DNA of 64,000 nucleotides from Coffea arabica (taxonomy: Eukaryota > Streptophyta > Magnoliopsida > Gentianales > Rubiaceae). The notes under the pieces are model-generated. The model worked only from the letters and a program-made list of their open reading frames with translations, had not been told where the DNA came from and did no database searches. The position numbers and the translations under genes are program-made. Positions 31,769-45,202 of the stretch are shown piece by piece. Location of the stretch: assembly GCF_036785885.1 (NCBI RefSeq), contig NC_092312.1, forward strand, positions 25,500,001 through 25,564,000, read 5' to 3'. The number at the start of each line of letters is the position of its first letter. Within the stretch, counting starts at the first letter, position 1.

Positions 31769-33050
31769 AACATTTACTTCATTAATATGTATGGATTCAA
31801 GTTTTGAGCTGTTTCTAGGAAGCTCAAAAGAAGGTTCGGAAAACATTATTATACCAACCAATGACTCCAATGCAAAATAGTTTAAAAAAATGAAAAATAT
31901 TACATTGTGACTTAACAATCAAAATTGCACAGAGAATTTTAGACCCAAAAAAATGTTATATTTTGGGATAACACAATCGCATGAAAAGTACATGAGATAT
32001 TACCAATTTGAAAAAGTTTACCAAAGCCATGAAGTAAAGAAAGTCAAGTTCTCTATCCATCTAATAATTATCATTTATCAAGAAAGAAGTCCACTTTTAA
32101 AAAAAAAAAAAAAAGAGCAATTAGGATGCAAGAGTTAAGAATTGACATGTCCTAATGAAAAATTGTCATTATTTTGAGAAATTGACTTTCTTAGAAAGAA
32201 AGGGGCTCAAAGAAAAGTATCAGTATGAAAATAAGTATCAAGTAATATCCAACTTAACCAAAATATCAACACCTTTCTAGAAACCTGATGAAACAATCTC
32301 TTTTAGTATTAGTTAAAGCTAGAGCATGAGGAAATTTCAGATTTACAAAGTGCAATTGGAGCATTAATTTTTTATACTTGCCCCTTATCAACTCTGAACG
32401 GAAAATTCAGTGTAAAACTGCTGTTGTTAGTCCAAATAAAAGAACAAAAGAGGATACATTCATGGAAAACACTATAGAGCTAAATGACTGAAAGGTTTTC
32501 TTTTCTTTTCTTTTTTTAAAAAAAGGCTAAAAAACAAAGGTCTTGTTCTCGATTGCTTTAAATTTTACAAAATTTGATTATAAAAAATAATCAGAATCAG
32601 TAAAAGCTATTTTTTGGGCGATATATATTTTAATTTTTTTTGTCATTAAAAATCTATAATGAAAATATAAAAGCAATCGAAAAAATCACAAAAACTAGGT
32701 AATTATTCAAAATTAGAATATATATAATCGATTAAATAATCAATGGAGAATAAGTCCAAAATTGATTACATGCATTACAAGAGTTGACTTTAGTCACTGC
32801 ATACTTGTATTTCTTTTGGAAATTATTGTGGTGCTAGATGTTGAAAGCACCTACAATTATGTTTATCCAAGATTAAACTACTTAGACAAAAGGATCATAA
32901 AGTACGAAATTCAACTCCATGACATGACATGTACGGAAACATACACTTGTCAACAACTTATCATACAAGTTCTTATCTATTCTATCCAGGCTTTCCCCTT
33001 TTTATTACTCCCATTGGACATTAAAGTTTGCTAGTTGCTCATGATCAATC
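30900..33050. other. Intergenic, AT-rich
   Basis: No gene is supported. Contents include an (AT)n tract at 31737-31765 flanked by direct repeats AACATTTACTTCATTAAT (31688 and 31768), and scattered A-runs. Confidence 0.4.
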
Positions 33051-33055
33051 ATCTG

Positions 33056-33063
33056 TATATAAA
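33056..33063 (+). promoter_or_regulatory. TATA box of the VQ-motif gene
   Basis: TATATAAA lies 101 bases upstream of the ATG at 33157, the expected distance for a plant core promoter with a leader of about 70 bases. Confidence 0.6.
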
Positions 33064-33156
33064 CTACCCCCCAATTTCTTCTTCTTGGATATAACCAAAC
33101 TGCATCTCTTTCTTTCCACCCCTGCTTTCTTTTATTTTCGTTATTTTTGAGAAGAA

Positions 33157-33666
33157 ATGGAGAGGATCAAACCACAAACAAATGATGCATTATTCTCAGG
33201 CTTCTCAGCAAACTCCAAGCAGCTGGCCTTGCACAAGGATTCTCACATAATATCCAAGCTGAAGCCAAAAATACGAATAATTCACGTAGTTGCACCTGAG
33301 GTTATAAAGACAGATGTTGAAAATTTTCGCGATCTCGTGCAAAGACTTACTGGAAAATCAGCTGAAGCGAAAGAAAGAATCAAGAAGGCACGTAGAGGAC
33401 TTCCACCAAAAGGGATGATCAGCAGCAGTAGTAACAACCCCAAGTTGTGGACTGACGTTCAGCTTCAGCCTCAGGCTAACCAAGGAATTCGATTCTTGCA
33501 AGGTACACCAAAGATAGAGAAGGAGATAGAGTATTTGTATAAAGGAGAGGGCACTTCACATGGGATTTTTCGTGGTTTTGGAGATATAGATATGAATTTG
33601 GTTCAAGATCTGAGTCAATTCCCTCTTCTGAGTCAAGTCTTCTCAATCACAAATCAACATGTTTAG
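33157..33666 (+). CDS. VQ motif-containing protein (VQ8-like)
   Basis: An intronless frame of 169 residues. The signature FRDLVQRLTG at about residues 58-67 fits the VQ consensus FxxxVQxxTG. It is preceded by KPKIRIIHVVAPEVIKTDVE, a stretch shared by VQ proteins such as Arabidopsis VQ8 and MKS1-like members. A basic segment (KERIKKARRGLPPKG) follows. VQ proteins act in the nucleus, and some in plastids, as cofactors of WRKY transcription factors and as MAP-kinase substrates; that role is inferred from the family. The tail is polar with no recognised domain. The single exon and the length are normal for the family. The start is supported by the TATA box upstream and by the lack of in-frame upstream coding sequence. 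Confidence 0.85.
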   Translation: MERIKPQTNDALFSGFSANSKQLALHKDSHIISKLKPKIRIIHVVAPEVIKTDVENFRDLVQRLTGKSAEAKERIKKARRGLPPKGMISSSSNNPKLWTDVQLQPQANQGIRFLQGTPKIEKEIEYLYKGEGTSHGIFRGFGDIDMNLVQDLSQFPLLSQVFSITNQHV

Positions 33667-34848
33667 TGGGATGCCACTTTGTTGATTAGCAGGCTTTTCT
33701 CATGTAAATGACAGCAGGTTTTCATGTCGTCAGTGTGCACAATCAAGTTTTTAAGAACTTTTTTTTTTGTCATCTTTTCCCTCAAACGATTTAGCTATGT
33801 GGGCTTGGATTATTATTATTTTTCTTTATTATTGGGTGGGAAAAGTTAGCAATGATGCTTTGGTTTTCTTTCGTCATTTTGTGAGATTAAATAAACCTAA
33901 CTCATGAGTTCAGTATAATGCTTGTCATGAACGTGACTAGTATAATCAGTTGTCTATTATTCTTTGGTTTGGGAGATTTGTAATTTTAGTTTCATTGTCT
34001 GCTCTTGAGATAATTTTACATGTACAGATTTATTGTTTAGGGAATCTATTATTTTTAATATATCACTGCTGATTGGAGACATATAAGGTTTGGTTGCATA
34101 ATTCTTGTTTCATTGCCTACTGCTAGGAATGCTCTTCCTCATGTTTCACCATCTCAATTGGTCTATACATATCATTTTCAGTTGCTGAAAACGAAATCCC
34201 AGCAAAATGGCAAGGCTGCATTAATCTTTCTTCTGAAGGAATTTTGTATCCACCAAAATGAGATGAAGGCAAGTACCTGTGTACCACAAACCTTTTAACT
34301 GCCAAAATTTCACCTGCATTTTACCAGTTAAGTTGGTGATATAAATTCCCAGAACAAAAGTAATTGAATCCAAAAATGACAGAATTTCAAATTACGTGAA
34401 AATTTTGTTCTATTAAATTGTAGAAGTCCTCCCTGAATTCTCAGCACGTTCTTTTTGACTTTAAATCACAGTACTGTTCTTACCATAACAAAGTAAAGAA
34501 AAAGGGAGACAGGTAAGTGGGAAACAAATCTGATAAAACATAAAAATGTCAAAGGAATTGACGTAGAAAAGTATCAATAAAAATGAGTGCCCAAGAAACA
34601 TTGGACTTGGATTAATATTTTTTTTTTTTTTGGGTGTTTTAAGGGAAGAGGGAGGGGACTTAGCAATGATGCTTTGATTGTCTTTCATTTTGTGAGACTA
34701 CATGCACCTAATTCATCAACTTATTTAGTGCTTCTCATTTACTACTTGTATACTAATTTTTATATCTACTATTCTTTGGTTGGGGAGAATTGTACTTTCT
34801 AGTTTCATTGTCATGATTGTCTGCTGTAAAGATACTTGCAGATGCTCA
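33667..34848. other. VQ gene 3' flank and its degenerate duplicate
   Basis: TTAGCAATGATGCTTTG, CATTTTGTGAGA and CACC(T)AA-type landmarks near 33845-33905 recur near 34660-34710. Later CACCATCTC and CATTGCC-type blocks recur near 34110-34160 and 35020-35060. This suggests an old tandem duplication of about 0.8 kb of 3' flank. No gene. Confidence 0.4.
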
Positions 34849-34849
34849 G

Positions 34850-35011
34850 ATTTATGGTCCAGGGAGTTTTTTTGTTTTTAGTTTATGTCTATTGGCTGGA
34901 GAGATTTATGACCATAGTCCCATTGATGTTGATTTATGATCTAGGGAGTTTTTTGTTTCTAATTTATAACTATTGGTTGGAGAGATTTATCACCATAGTC
35001 TCATTGATGTT
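34850..35011. repeat. 82-bp tandem duplication
   Basis: Two units beginning ATTTATGGTCCAGGGAG (34850) and ATTTATGATCTAGGGAG (34932), each ending CCATAGTC(C/T)CATTGATGTTG. The open frame across them is a by-product of the repeat. Confidence 0.75.
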
Positions 35012-37143
<2,132 letters not shown>

Positions 37144-37352
37144 ATTGGGGTTGGTTGAATATATTTCCCCCAATAACTTAATCCCTTTTTGGTAATACCC
37201 GCATAGAAATATGCCACTAACGTCAGTAAAGCCAAAGCAACAGTCGTATTTATATCATTCGTGGGTGCAGCTAACTCCCCGCGAGGTAATTGTATGATTT
37301 TCCAAGGTAAAACAAAAATAAATAGAAACAGAGTTCCAATGAGAGTCCAACT
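37144..37352 (-). pseudogene. atpI: Plastid atpI fragment in the nucleus (NUPT)
   Basis: The minus strand encodes [20 protein letters not shown], then [20 protein letters not shown] and [20 protein letters not shown]. This is the middle of ATP synthase CF0 subunit a (AtpI). About seven residues expected between FIFV and LPWK are missing (a SNWSGAL-like stretch). The fragment is joined head to tail with rpoC1 in opposite sense, although the two genes point the same way in plastid genomes, so the insert is a composite. Confidence 0.85.
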
Positions 37353-38535
37353 ACATTACATTGCATTGCCAGAATCCATGTTGTATATTTGAAAGAGATT
37401 GACCTCCTTGCTTCTCGATCACATTACTAATATCACAACATTGTACAAAATTCAGAATTACATGAAAATGGCTGATAGGGGGAAAAAAAAAAATCCAACT
37501 ACAGAATAGATGACAAGTTCTTCCTGGCGCTTCAGAGACACTCAACCCAGACATAAATTCAGAGTCATCAGATGGAATCGACTTGGTCACAATTTCCTCA
37601 TCAAACATAGTTTATTTAGGCATGGAATCACTTCCTGTACATGCAATAACATTAAAAAACTATTTGAGCAGGCTTAGAACAATACCGTGTGTAAGTTCAA
37701 GTATCTAAATAGCTAGGCAGGTAGGGGTATAAATCAGAGATTTTTCTTCAGCAACCAAACCTTTGCCGCCCCTTTGGCCCTCCAACCAAAGGAAACTTTG
37801 ATATACTAAGCAAACAAGAACAAATTCTGCTCATTTTTTTGACATGATTTTCAAGGGCAATCAAAAACTTCAGCTCCTGAAATAAGGTTCAAAATTCTCT
37901 AAGACGCCCCCAGGTACCACTTAGGGAACCCACACAGCAACAATGATAAATCAATTAGAAATTTGCACTTTGAGAAAATGATTATGTTCACAAGTCCAGG
38001 CAGCACATTCTTCATTTTTTAAATTTGAACCAGTTACTTTCACATTTCATGGAAGAATTTTTGGAAAACGGTCGTCTGCTTGTGTTTTCGCATGCCAGCC
38101 AACACTAAATTTGCTGTGTTTAGTGGAAAATGTGTGACGATTGCAAGGCAAGGAACACCCTGAATCAGATTCTAGGTATCAAAGGGACCCAAGCCCATAG
38201 CAAAGGCTGATTATAATCTAGACATCCAGTACTGTTTGATATGTTCCAATCAAGCATAACAACTACAAGTACTGCACTCGGAAGTTCAGAAGAACCAATA
38301 ACAGTAAGACTTAAGAATCACATTTCTCCAACCAATTGAACATAAGTGGTGCAGATAATTCCATATTGAAGGGGAAACAAATGAATTTAGAGGTGTAGAT
38401 CTTAGTGAAAGAATAAAAGGTAAAAAAAAATGATTAAATGTGAAGAGCGTAACTTTAAGCCAACTGAAATTGGTTATCAAAATTAATTACTGTAATAAGC
38501 AACATTAGTTAGCAGACATACAACTTCGCACAAGC
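37353..38535. other. Intergenic, 3' flank of CNX2
   Basis: No supported gene. A minus-strand frame at 37351-37608 is open for 85 codons but matches nothing I recognise. CNX2 3' untranslated sequence must lie in the right part. Confidence 0.4.
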
Positions 38536-41196
38536 TTAGCCACCAATGCGGATCATGGGTCTATTTGACGTCTTTGCAATATCAAACATGCCAGCATGAG
38601 AAGCCTTCTTTCTCTTAACCTGAATGAATAAGAACCCAAGCAAATTAGTGAAAGTTAATTGAGCATATTGGTGTGCTCAGGAAAAAACAATAGGGTTGTA
38701 CCGCAGCCCCAATAATCTCCTTGAGCTCATTATCCTCAACACCAAGACGAAGTGGATCCCTTAAGCTGACCTGAAAAGGAAACTCTCAGTGAGGAAGTGA
38801 TTGAAAATCAGCTCTGAACCCAAAAAGGAACCATTGTAGGAGAGGGAAGAAAGTAATTTACCTCTGAGGGACCAAAAAGGCATACTTTGAAATTCCCATC
38901 AGCCAAAAGTCTCAACCTGTTACATCCAGCACAAAAATGCTCAGTCATTGATGTAATAAAAGAAACTGAACCCTGATGGCCCTCAACCCTGAAATTCTTA
39001 GCAGTCTCAGTTGGATGGTCCTGAATTCTCTGAACCCCTGTAAACTGTTTAACCTGTTCAGTAATATTGGGAGATTTAGTTTATGAGCAACATTATCCAA
39101 AAACCCAAACAGGTTAGCTACTGCCTGAGTTCTACCTTACCACTCTGTCCAACATTTCAGAGTAGGGCACAAGTTTCTTGACGTTCCAAACATTTCCATC
39201 AAAAGGCATGAACTCAATAAACCGAACATTAATGGGCTTCTCACGCGTCAATTCTACAAAATCACAGATCTCATCATCATTGAAGCCACGCATTACGACA
39301 CAATTGACCTGAGACAATACAGAGAATTTGTATCACACGAACTAATACACTTGAGTTTTTCTGGGAGAAGTACTGACAATCAACAGGGAGCAATCAAAAG
39401 CCCTTTAAAACATGGAGCTATAGCCAGCATGGAAAAGGGCAGAAGAAAAAAAACATCTGATGAGCGACTCAAATTTTGGAAGAAGATCGTACCTTGACAG
39501 GATTGTATCCCAAGTCGACTGCAGCATTAATTGACTCCATCACCCTTTCATGTCCTTTACGCCGAGTCATAAATTCAAATTTTGCTGGTACCAATGTATC
39601 TAAGCTTATGTTTACCAAATTCAGTCCACATTCTTTCAGTTTTGGCAGTTTCCTTGCTAGTGTAATTCCATTTGTGGTCATAGCCAAGGTTTTTAGTCCC
39701 TTCAGGTTTGACAGCTGTGAGCAAATATCTTCAATATCCTTTCTGACAGTTGGCTCTCCACCAGTCAAACGAATTTTGTCAACTCCAGAACTGACAAAAA
39801 GATTCGCCAAACGAAGAATCTCATTTTGTGATAGAAGATGAGAATTTGGGGTTAATTCTACACCCTCAGCTGGCATACAGTACTGACACCGTAAGTTGCA
39901 ACGTTCTGTCAAAGAGATCCTCAAATAAGTATGAAGCCTCCCAAATGAATCAATTAGCATATCTGATACACAATTCTCTTTCCGTATGTCATCAGACAGT
40001 CTCTCATGCGAAGAAGCATACTTCTCTGCTAAGGATCCATCCATACCACCTTCCAAATTCTGCCTTTCAACAACATTTGCAGATTGGAACAGAGATCTTG
40101 TTTTTCCACTTGCCTGTCAACAAAACTCAATCTTTAATACACTAAAGCACCAGCATGACAATTATAAAGCAGATCAACCAGTACATTGTGGAACTGTCAA
40201 AACTAGATAGTAAAACAATGATCAGGCAAAATGAATTCAGAATTTTCTGTAACTGCTAAAGATAGAAGTTACTATGCCAAGTCTACAAACCGATAGCACT
40301 ATAAACATATTTTCACATCACAAAGAAACAAATCACATGCTCAAAGCTCCTCCTAATTTGCACAGAATGCAATCCAAAATCTCTTCTTACGCATATTAGT
40401 TAGAATCAATTTCTGGTTTCACTGACAGTCATCTTGAGTTAATTAGCATCATTCGACTCAATAACACCGCGATTGATCAACAAGTACAACAAATAAATAG
40501 CAGCACAGCCAAAATAGTGGGAATACTTAAATATTTCATGGACATGTCCTAAAAATATTTCAAGCAATACGGAATACTTAAATAGTGGGAAGACAATTAC
40601 AAAAGAAGCATTAGTAACTAAGACTTTCCAAGTTATTTCCAGCTACACATATTACAGACTAGATTCTACAAAATTCAGTTGGAAGCATCTCCTCCTAAAA
40701 ATGAAATTAAATTTTGAATCCTAATTCTGTGCTTCTAATCCTCTAAATTTCATTCTTTTTCTTCCCAACTGGCAAAAGGGCTTCCAAAGCCAAAGGCTTT
40801 GTAAGGGTGCACCGAGCTCAAAAATTTCCAAGAGCTTGAATTTGAGTCATGATTTTTGAGATGAACAACTTGTTTTTTTATCAAGTTTATCAATCAACAA
40901 AAGATTAACAGTCACTAACTATCCATTAAATCAAGTATTCTGCTGAGACAGCCATACGATATCACAGAATACAACTGCAGACGGATAATATCTTCTAGGA
41001 AATTTCCCTCTTCTAAATATAAATAAACAATTACATGCAGGAAAAGACCAACAAGCACAAGGTATACCCATTTCAAACCAAAGCAAATCATAGACTGAAT
41101 CACCACAAAAAAAAACCCATAAAGAAAGCAACCTACCAAGCTGTATTTCGGGAGGCCCAGATAGCTATCGAAGCTTCTCCAGGCGCAGGGCGACAT
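38536..41196 (-). CDS. CNX2: GTP 3',8-cyclase, mitochondrial (MoaA/CNX2), six exons
   Basis: This radical-SAM enzyme performs the first step of molybdenum cofactor synthesis with CNX3, converting GTP towards cyclic pyranopterin monophosphate in mitochondria. CDS exons on the minus strand: 41137-41196 (tentative), 39493-40113, 39141-39308, 38862-39053, 38702-38770, 38536-38619. All junctions are GT-AG with compatible phase and total 397 codons, close to the roughly 390 of Arabidopsis CNX2. Exon 2 holds [15 protein letters not shown] (CxxxCxxC cluster) and [13 protein letters not shown]. Exon 3 holds [18 protein letters not shown]. Exon 4 holds the second cluster, [20 protein letters not shown]. 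The protein ends RPMIRIGG with the required C-terminal GG. Exon 1 ([20 protein letters not shown]) would supply the transit peptide; its pattern DxxLG fits CNX2 leaders, but the exact start is uncertain. No disabling lesions are seen. Confidence 0.9.
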
Positions 41197-41760
41197 CTTG
41201 TTACCAAATTAGTATTCCTGGTTAAGCAGGAAGAACAAATTACAAAGGAGGAAAAAATACGAATCTTGACAAGTAGATTGGATGAAGCAGGTTGGAAAGA
41301 TATTAAAAAGAAAGAAAAGTAGAATCTTGAATGGTAGATTTGGTACCAGGTGAACAAATACAATATTATCATGCAAAGGATTGCTCGAATCCAGAGGGCC
41401 CAGCTCTCCAGGGACAGGATGCCAGGCCATCCTTTTTTGATTTGGTGCTATCTTTAAGAAGCGCTAGATATAGCGGTGAAGCCGAAGCCCCACAGACAAA
41501 AATTCATTCGGGTGATTATTCATTATTGTCATTGTCGGTAGGATCGCACTATAGTGGAAATAGGGTCGCTTCTAGTGTGCAAAGTGGGAATTTCTTCCTA
41601 CCACGGGCAGAACCACTACAATCACGACAATTCTGCCTGGACCATTATGAAAAGCTTACGAGTCCACATAGGCTTAGGCAACCGGAAGACAATCATAGGT
41701 GAATTACGTAGCAGAGGAATGTGGGACTTTCTAAAGGCCTTTTTTTTTTTTTGAAGGACT
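41197..41760. other. Upstream region of CNX2 with unassigned exon-like sequence
   Basis: GC-richer than its surroundings, with overlapping open frames on both strands (plus 41035-41322 and 41331-41702, minus 41209-41430). I could not assign any to a family. It may be CNX2 promoter and 5' leader, or a fragment of foreign or organellar DNA. Confidence 0.3.
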
Positions 41761-41769
41761 TTCTAAAGG
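41724..41769. repeat. 14-bp direct repeats flanking a poly-T run
   Basis: GGACTTTCTAAAGG occurs at 41724-41737 and 41756-41769, separated by CC, a T-run and GAA. This is the footprint of a target duplication around a poly-A tail with no body left, on the minus strand. Confidence 0.6.
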
Positions 41770-43055
41770 ACTAAATTGCATATATGTCTATACATTAGAC
41801 TGGGTTGATAAATTAATCATCATCTAGGTAAATGCTCAATTAGGAGAACATAAAGAACCGAGAGACAATAAGACATTAAATGCCAAATTGCTATTCTCAA
41901 AACATGAATCCGATGCCATCATTTTCTAATTTTAATAATATTTAATTTCTGTGCGGAAGATTGTGAAAAACTCCCTCAATTTCTCTTATGATGGCCAACT
42001 TTATTGCTGAACCAAGTAACTAAAACTAATTATTTACTAAAAATTTATTATTCACTCTCACTATTATTAGTTAATGATAATGGGTTTTTGTTGAACCCAT
42101 GAAATGTTTGGTAGTAACTAAAAAAATATAGGTATACCTTTTACATTTTTTCCCTTTTTCCTACTTCTTTTTCTTCTAAATTTTCTTCGCTCTTTCAATT
42201 TGTTCTAGTATTTTTTGAAGTTAATATTATACTGGTGTACATGACATTTATAAGCGCATGCAAGTAATTAAAAGGGTTATTATCACTTTACCCCCCTTAA
42301 ACTATATCACTACTATCAGTTTACCTCTTAACGTGATCTTTTAGTCACTTAACCCCCATAAATAATTCAATTCAACATGTCAATAAATCTTGAACAAAAA
42401 TACCCTTTTATTTTATAGCATTACTACATTATCATTGTCATTTTATTTCTTTAAATTATAGTGATACAATCGCTTTAATCCCGAACATTATTTTTTAGGC
42501 ATTTTACCTCATTGTTAATCTAACTAGTATAATAAAAAATTTTAAGATGTGTTTTCCTTTGTTATATATAATTGAAAATAAAAAAGTTGGAATGGTTATT
42601 ATTCATTTTTTTCACTTTAAAAGATCCCAAAACATAAAACTAAAAGGGTTTTTTTCAACTTTATTTTTTCACACTTATTAATACTACGAAAAGAAAAAGA
42701 GATAAGAAAGAAGAAAATAGAAAATTAGATTTTGCAAAGAAAGAAAATAAAGAAGATTCTAACATTATTGTATTACTTTTAAGTTGTCGATATTAGGATT
42801 GGAATTGAAATTGAGTGATAAACAGAAAAGTAAAATGATTTAAAAATAATAAAAATATTTAATTCTTTCTTATTTTTTATTTTTTTGAAAAAAGAATTGA
42901 CCTCTCTCTCTCTCTCTCTCTCACTCCCTCTACCCCTACTAATCTTTATATATATATATTTTTCAATATTAATAAGATTACCAATGACAAAGAGATTAAT
43001 GCTTGCCACTCTAAATTTTTTATTATTCAAAGAGAAAGAGTATTTTCTTCTAAAA
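41770..43055. other. AT-rich intergenic DNA
   Basis: No gene. GGGTTATTATCACTTTACCC at 42276 starts a block that recurs, diverged, at 49136. A (CT)n tract lies at 42902-42921 and (AT)n at 42949-42958. Confidence 0.4.
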
Positions 43056-44293
43056 TTTATGATTATTTTATTTACTATCTCAATTATAGTTTCTTGAAGT
43101 GCTATGTTAATTAAGTTTATGATTACTCATCTACAAATTCGATATTAATTTAAAAGTCACCATGTTACATATAAGATTACTTATCTAATTTCTAAATTTA
43201 AATTAAAATCTACTAGATCAATTATGTCATGATTCTGGTTTCTTGAAGTACTGTGTTAATTATATTTCTAATAAATCATCTATAATTTTGATTCTAATTA
43301 AAAAGCTACTATCTATTCAACATATAAAATTAGAGAGATCGCAGTTAGTATAAACTTTTTTATGTCATTTTTCAAATTTTCTGTTTTATCCTTAAAGAAA
43401 AACTAATTTTTGCTGTGACTACTTAATCACATTTTGCCAATATAACTATTGTAACTAGTCTAAACAATGTTCGTGTTTTAAATAATGTGTTGGATCTCAC
43501 CCTTTGACTTTATCGTTAAGTGCATTTGTTTGGATATGTATATTAATTTGAACACGAGATTGTAATTGACATTTGTCTCGATATTGTTGCTTGCTCATTT
43601 CAATGGATTTGCTATCATTAGATAATCCATATCACAACAAATCTTTTAACTTAGCACTTACTTTTAATAGTAAATTTTGATTTTTACTATAATTGGTTAT
43701 CCTTCTCATTAGATAATGTAAATATTTAAAAATTCTCAAATTTTGACACTATTTTACTAGTCAAATTTGTGATTTATAGTCTGTCATCTCCAGTACAACT
43801 AGTTGCGGAGTTAGAACTTAAGTTGGTAACTATCTAATTATTTCAATAGTTCAAACATTCAATTTCTGAAACTTTTGTATTATGTGATTTATGTTTATGA
43901 TTATTTTATCTATAATCTCAATTCTAGTTTCTTAGCGTACTATGTTAATTATATTTATAATTACTCATCTATAAATTTTGATATCGATTTGAAAGTCACC
44001 ATGTTACGTATAAGATTACTTATCTAATTTCTAAATTTAAATTAAAATCTATCATGTCAATTATGTCGCGATTTTGGATTTTTTGTAATACTATGTTAAT
44101 TATGTTTCTAATTATTCATTTATAATTTTGATTCCAGTTAAAAGTCACTATCTATGCAATATAAGAACTTAGAGGGATCGCAGTTAGTGTAAACTTTTTA
44201 ATGTCATTTTCTAAACTTTCAATTTTATCCTTAGGGAAAACTTTTAATTTTTGCTCTATTTACTTAATCACGTTTTGCCCACATAACTACCCT
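43056..44293. repeat. Direct repeat of about 400 bp, two diverged copies
   Basis: About 43056-43452 and 43893-44293 are collinear: TTTATGATTATTTTAT, AAAGTCACCATGTTAC, TATAAGATTACTTATCTAAT, GGATCGCAGTTAGT-type and TTTATCCTTA blocks occur in the same order. Each copy also has an internal sub-repeat (CTATGTTAATTA...ACTCATCTA). Between them lies about 440 bp of unrelated AT-rich DNA. No termini of a known element were seen. Confidence 0.6.
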
Positions 44294-45202
44294 AAGCATT
44301 GTAATTACCAAATTATTATAACCTTATAAACCAAGATTCTTCAATAAATTTATAATAAATGTATTTTTGTAAAAAATAAAATTTATATAAAATTAATTCC
44401 TTTTAATTATTTATGCATATAATTACTCATCTACGTCAATTAATAATTAAATTTAAACAATCATAACTCTTTTGTCAAGTAAGCATTTATAGTTTAAGAT
44501 TGGAGTGCACACGGCTTCATTTCCACATATCTCCAAGGATTATTGCATTTGACCAATTTGGATGGTTGATGCCAATTTTTGGGTACAAACAAGTACCCAT
44601 AAATTATTGAGAGACTTGCATTTTATTTCTCCTAAAAATATAATGGGACCCATACTCAATCCCTCCTACCCGCTATCCAGCAATTCATTTAATAGTTGCA
44701 TACTTGCATTCGCCTGACCCCGTAATGATGTCTTGGCCAAATTTCCCTTGCTCTTCTCACCATGCACAGATGAGTCAGCTTTCCAAAGTAGATGAAACCG
44801 TGGAAATGGTGCCAAAGTACCCGTATGGATATTGGATAATAGAAGCAGAAGATGACAGCTTAGTTCATACAGGAGTTTTGATTACCCGTATGGATAATAG
44901 AAGCAGGTGTCTTTGATTTTGTAAAAGGCGTGTGCAGGCATACTCCTTCTCTTGTGGTCGAGTGGTCGGCTATGAAGAGACAGCAGCCAAAGATTTGGAA
45001 AAATTTGTACTTAAATTTCGTAATCAAATTGCTTACCGGCTTTTCTCAATTTGTTCTCTATCCTCTTATGCAGTTATTTCCAAGAATTCATCTTTCCTAA
45101 ACTCCTTCCTCTCCTATGTCTCTTCACTTTTCAGCCTCATCCACAACCTGACTCTTTCCAGTTTCCACTACCTTCATATTTTCTCTCTATTTTTTCTTTG
45201 CA
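44294..45202. other. Intergenic
   Basis: No confident gene. A short direct repeat, TACCCGTATGGATA...AATAGAAGCAG, occurs at 44818 and 44884. A modest frame at 44704-44916 matches nothing known to me. Confidence 0.3.

Noticed and set aside
37351..37608. 85-codon minus-strand frame beside the plastid insert
   Set aside because: No recognisable domain, no splice context linking it to CNX2, and Phe/Cys-rich composition in the second half.
41035..41322. Possible ENY2-like segment (EEKIRILTSRLDEAGWKD)
   Set aside because: Only about 20 residues look similar, the upstream part has no match, and the frame overlaps the proposed CNX2 first exon on the other strand.
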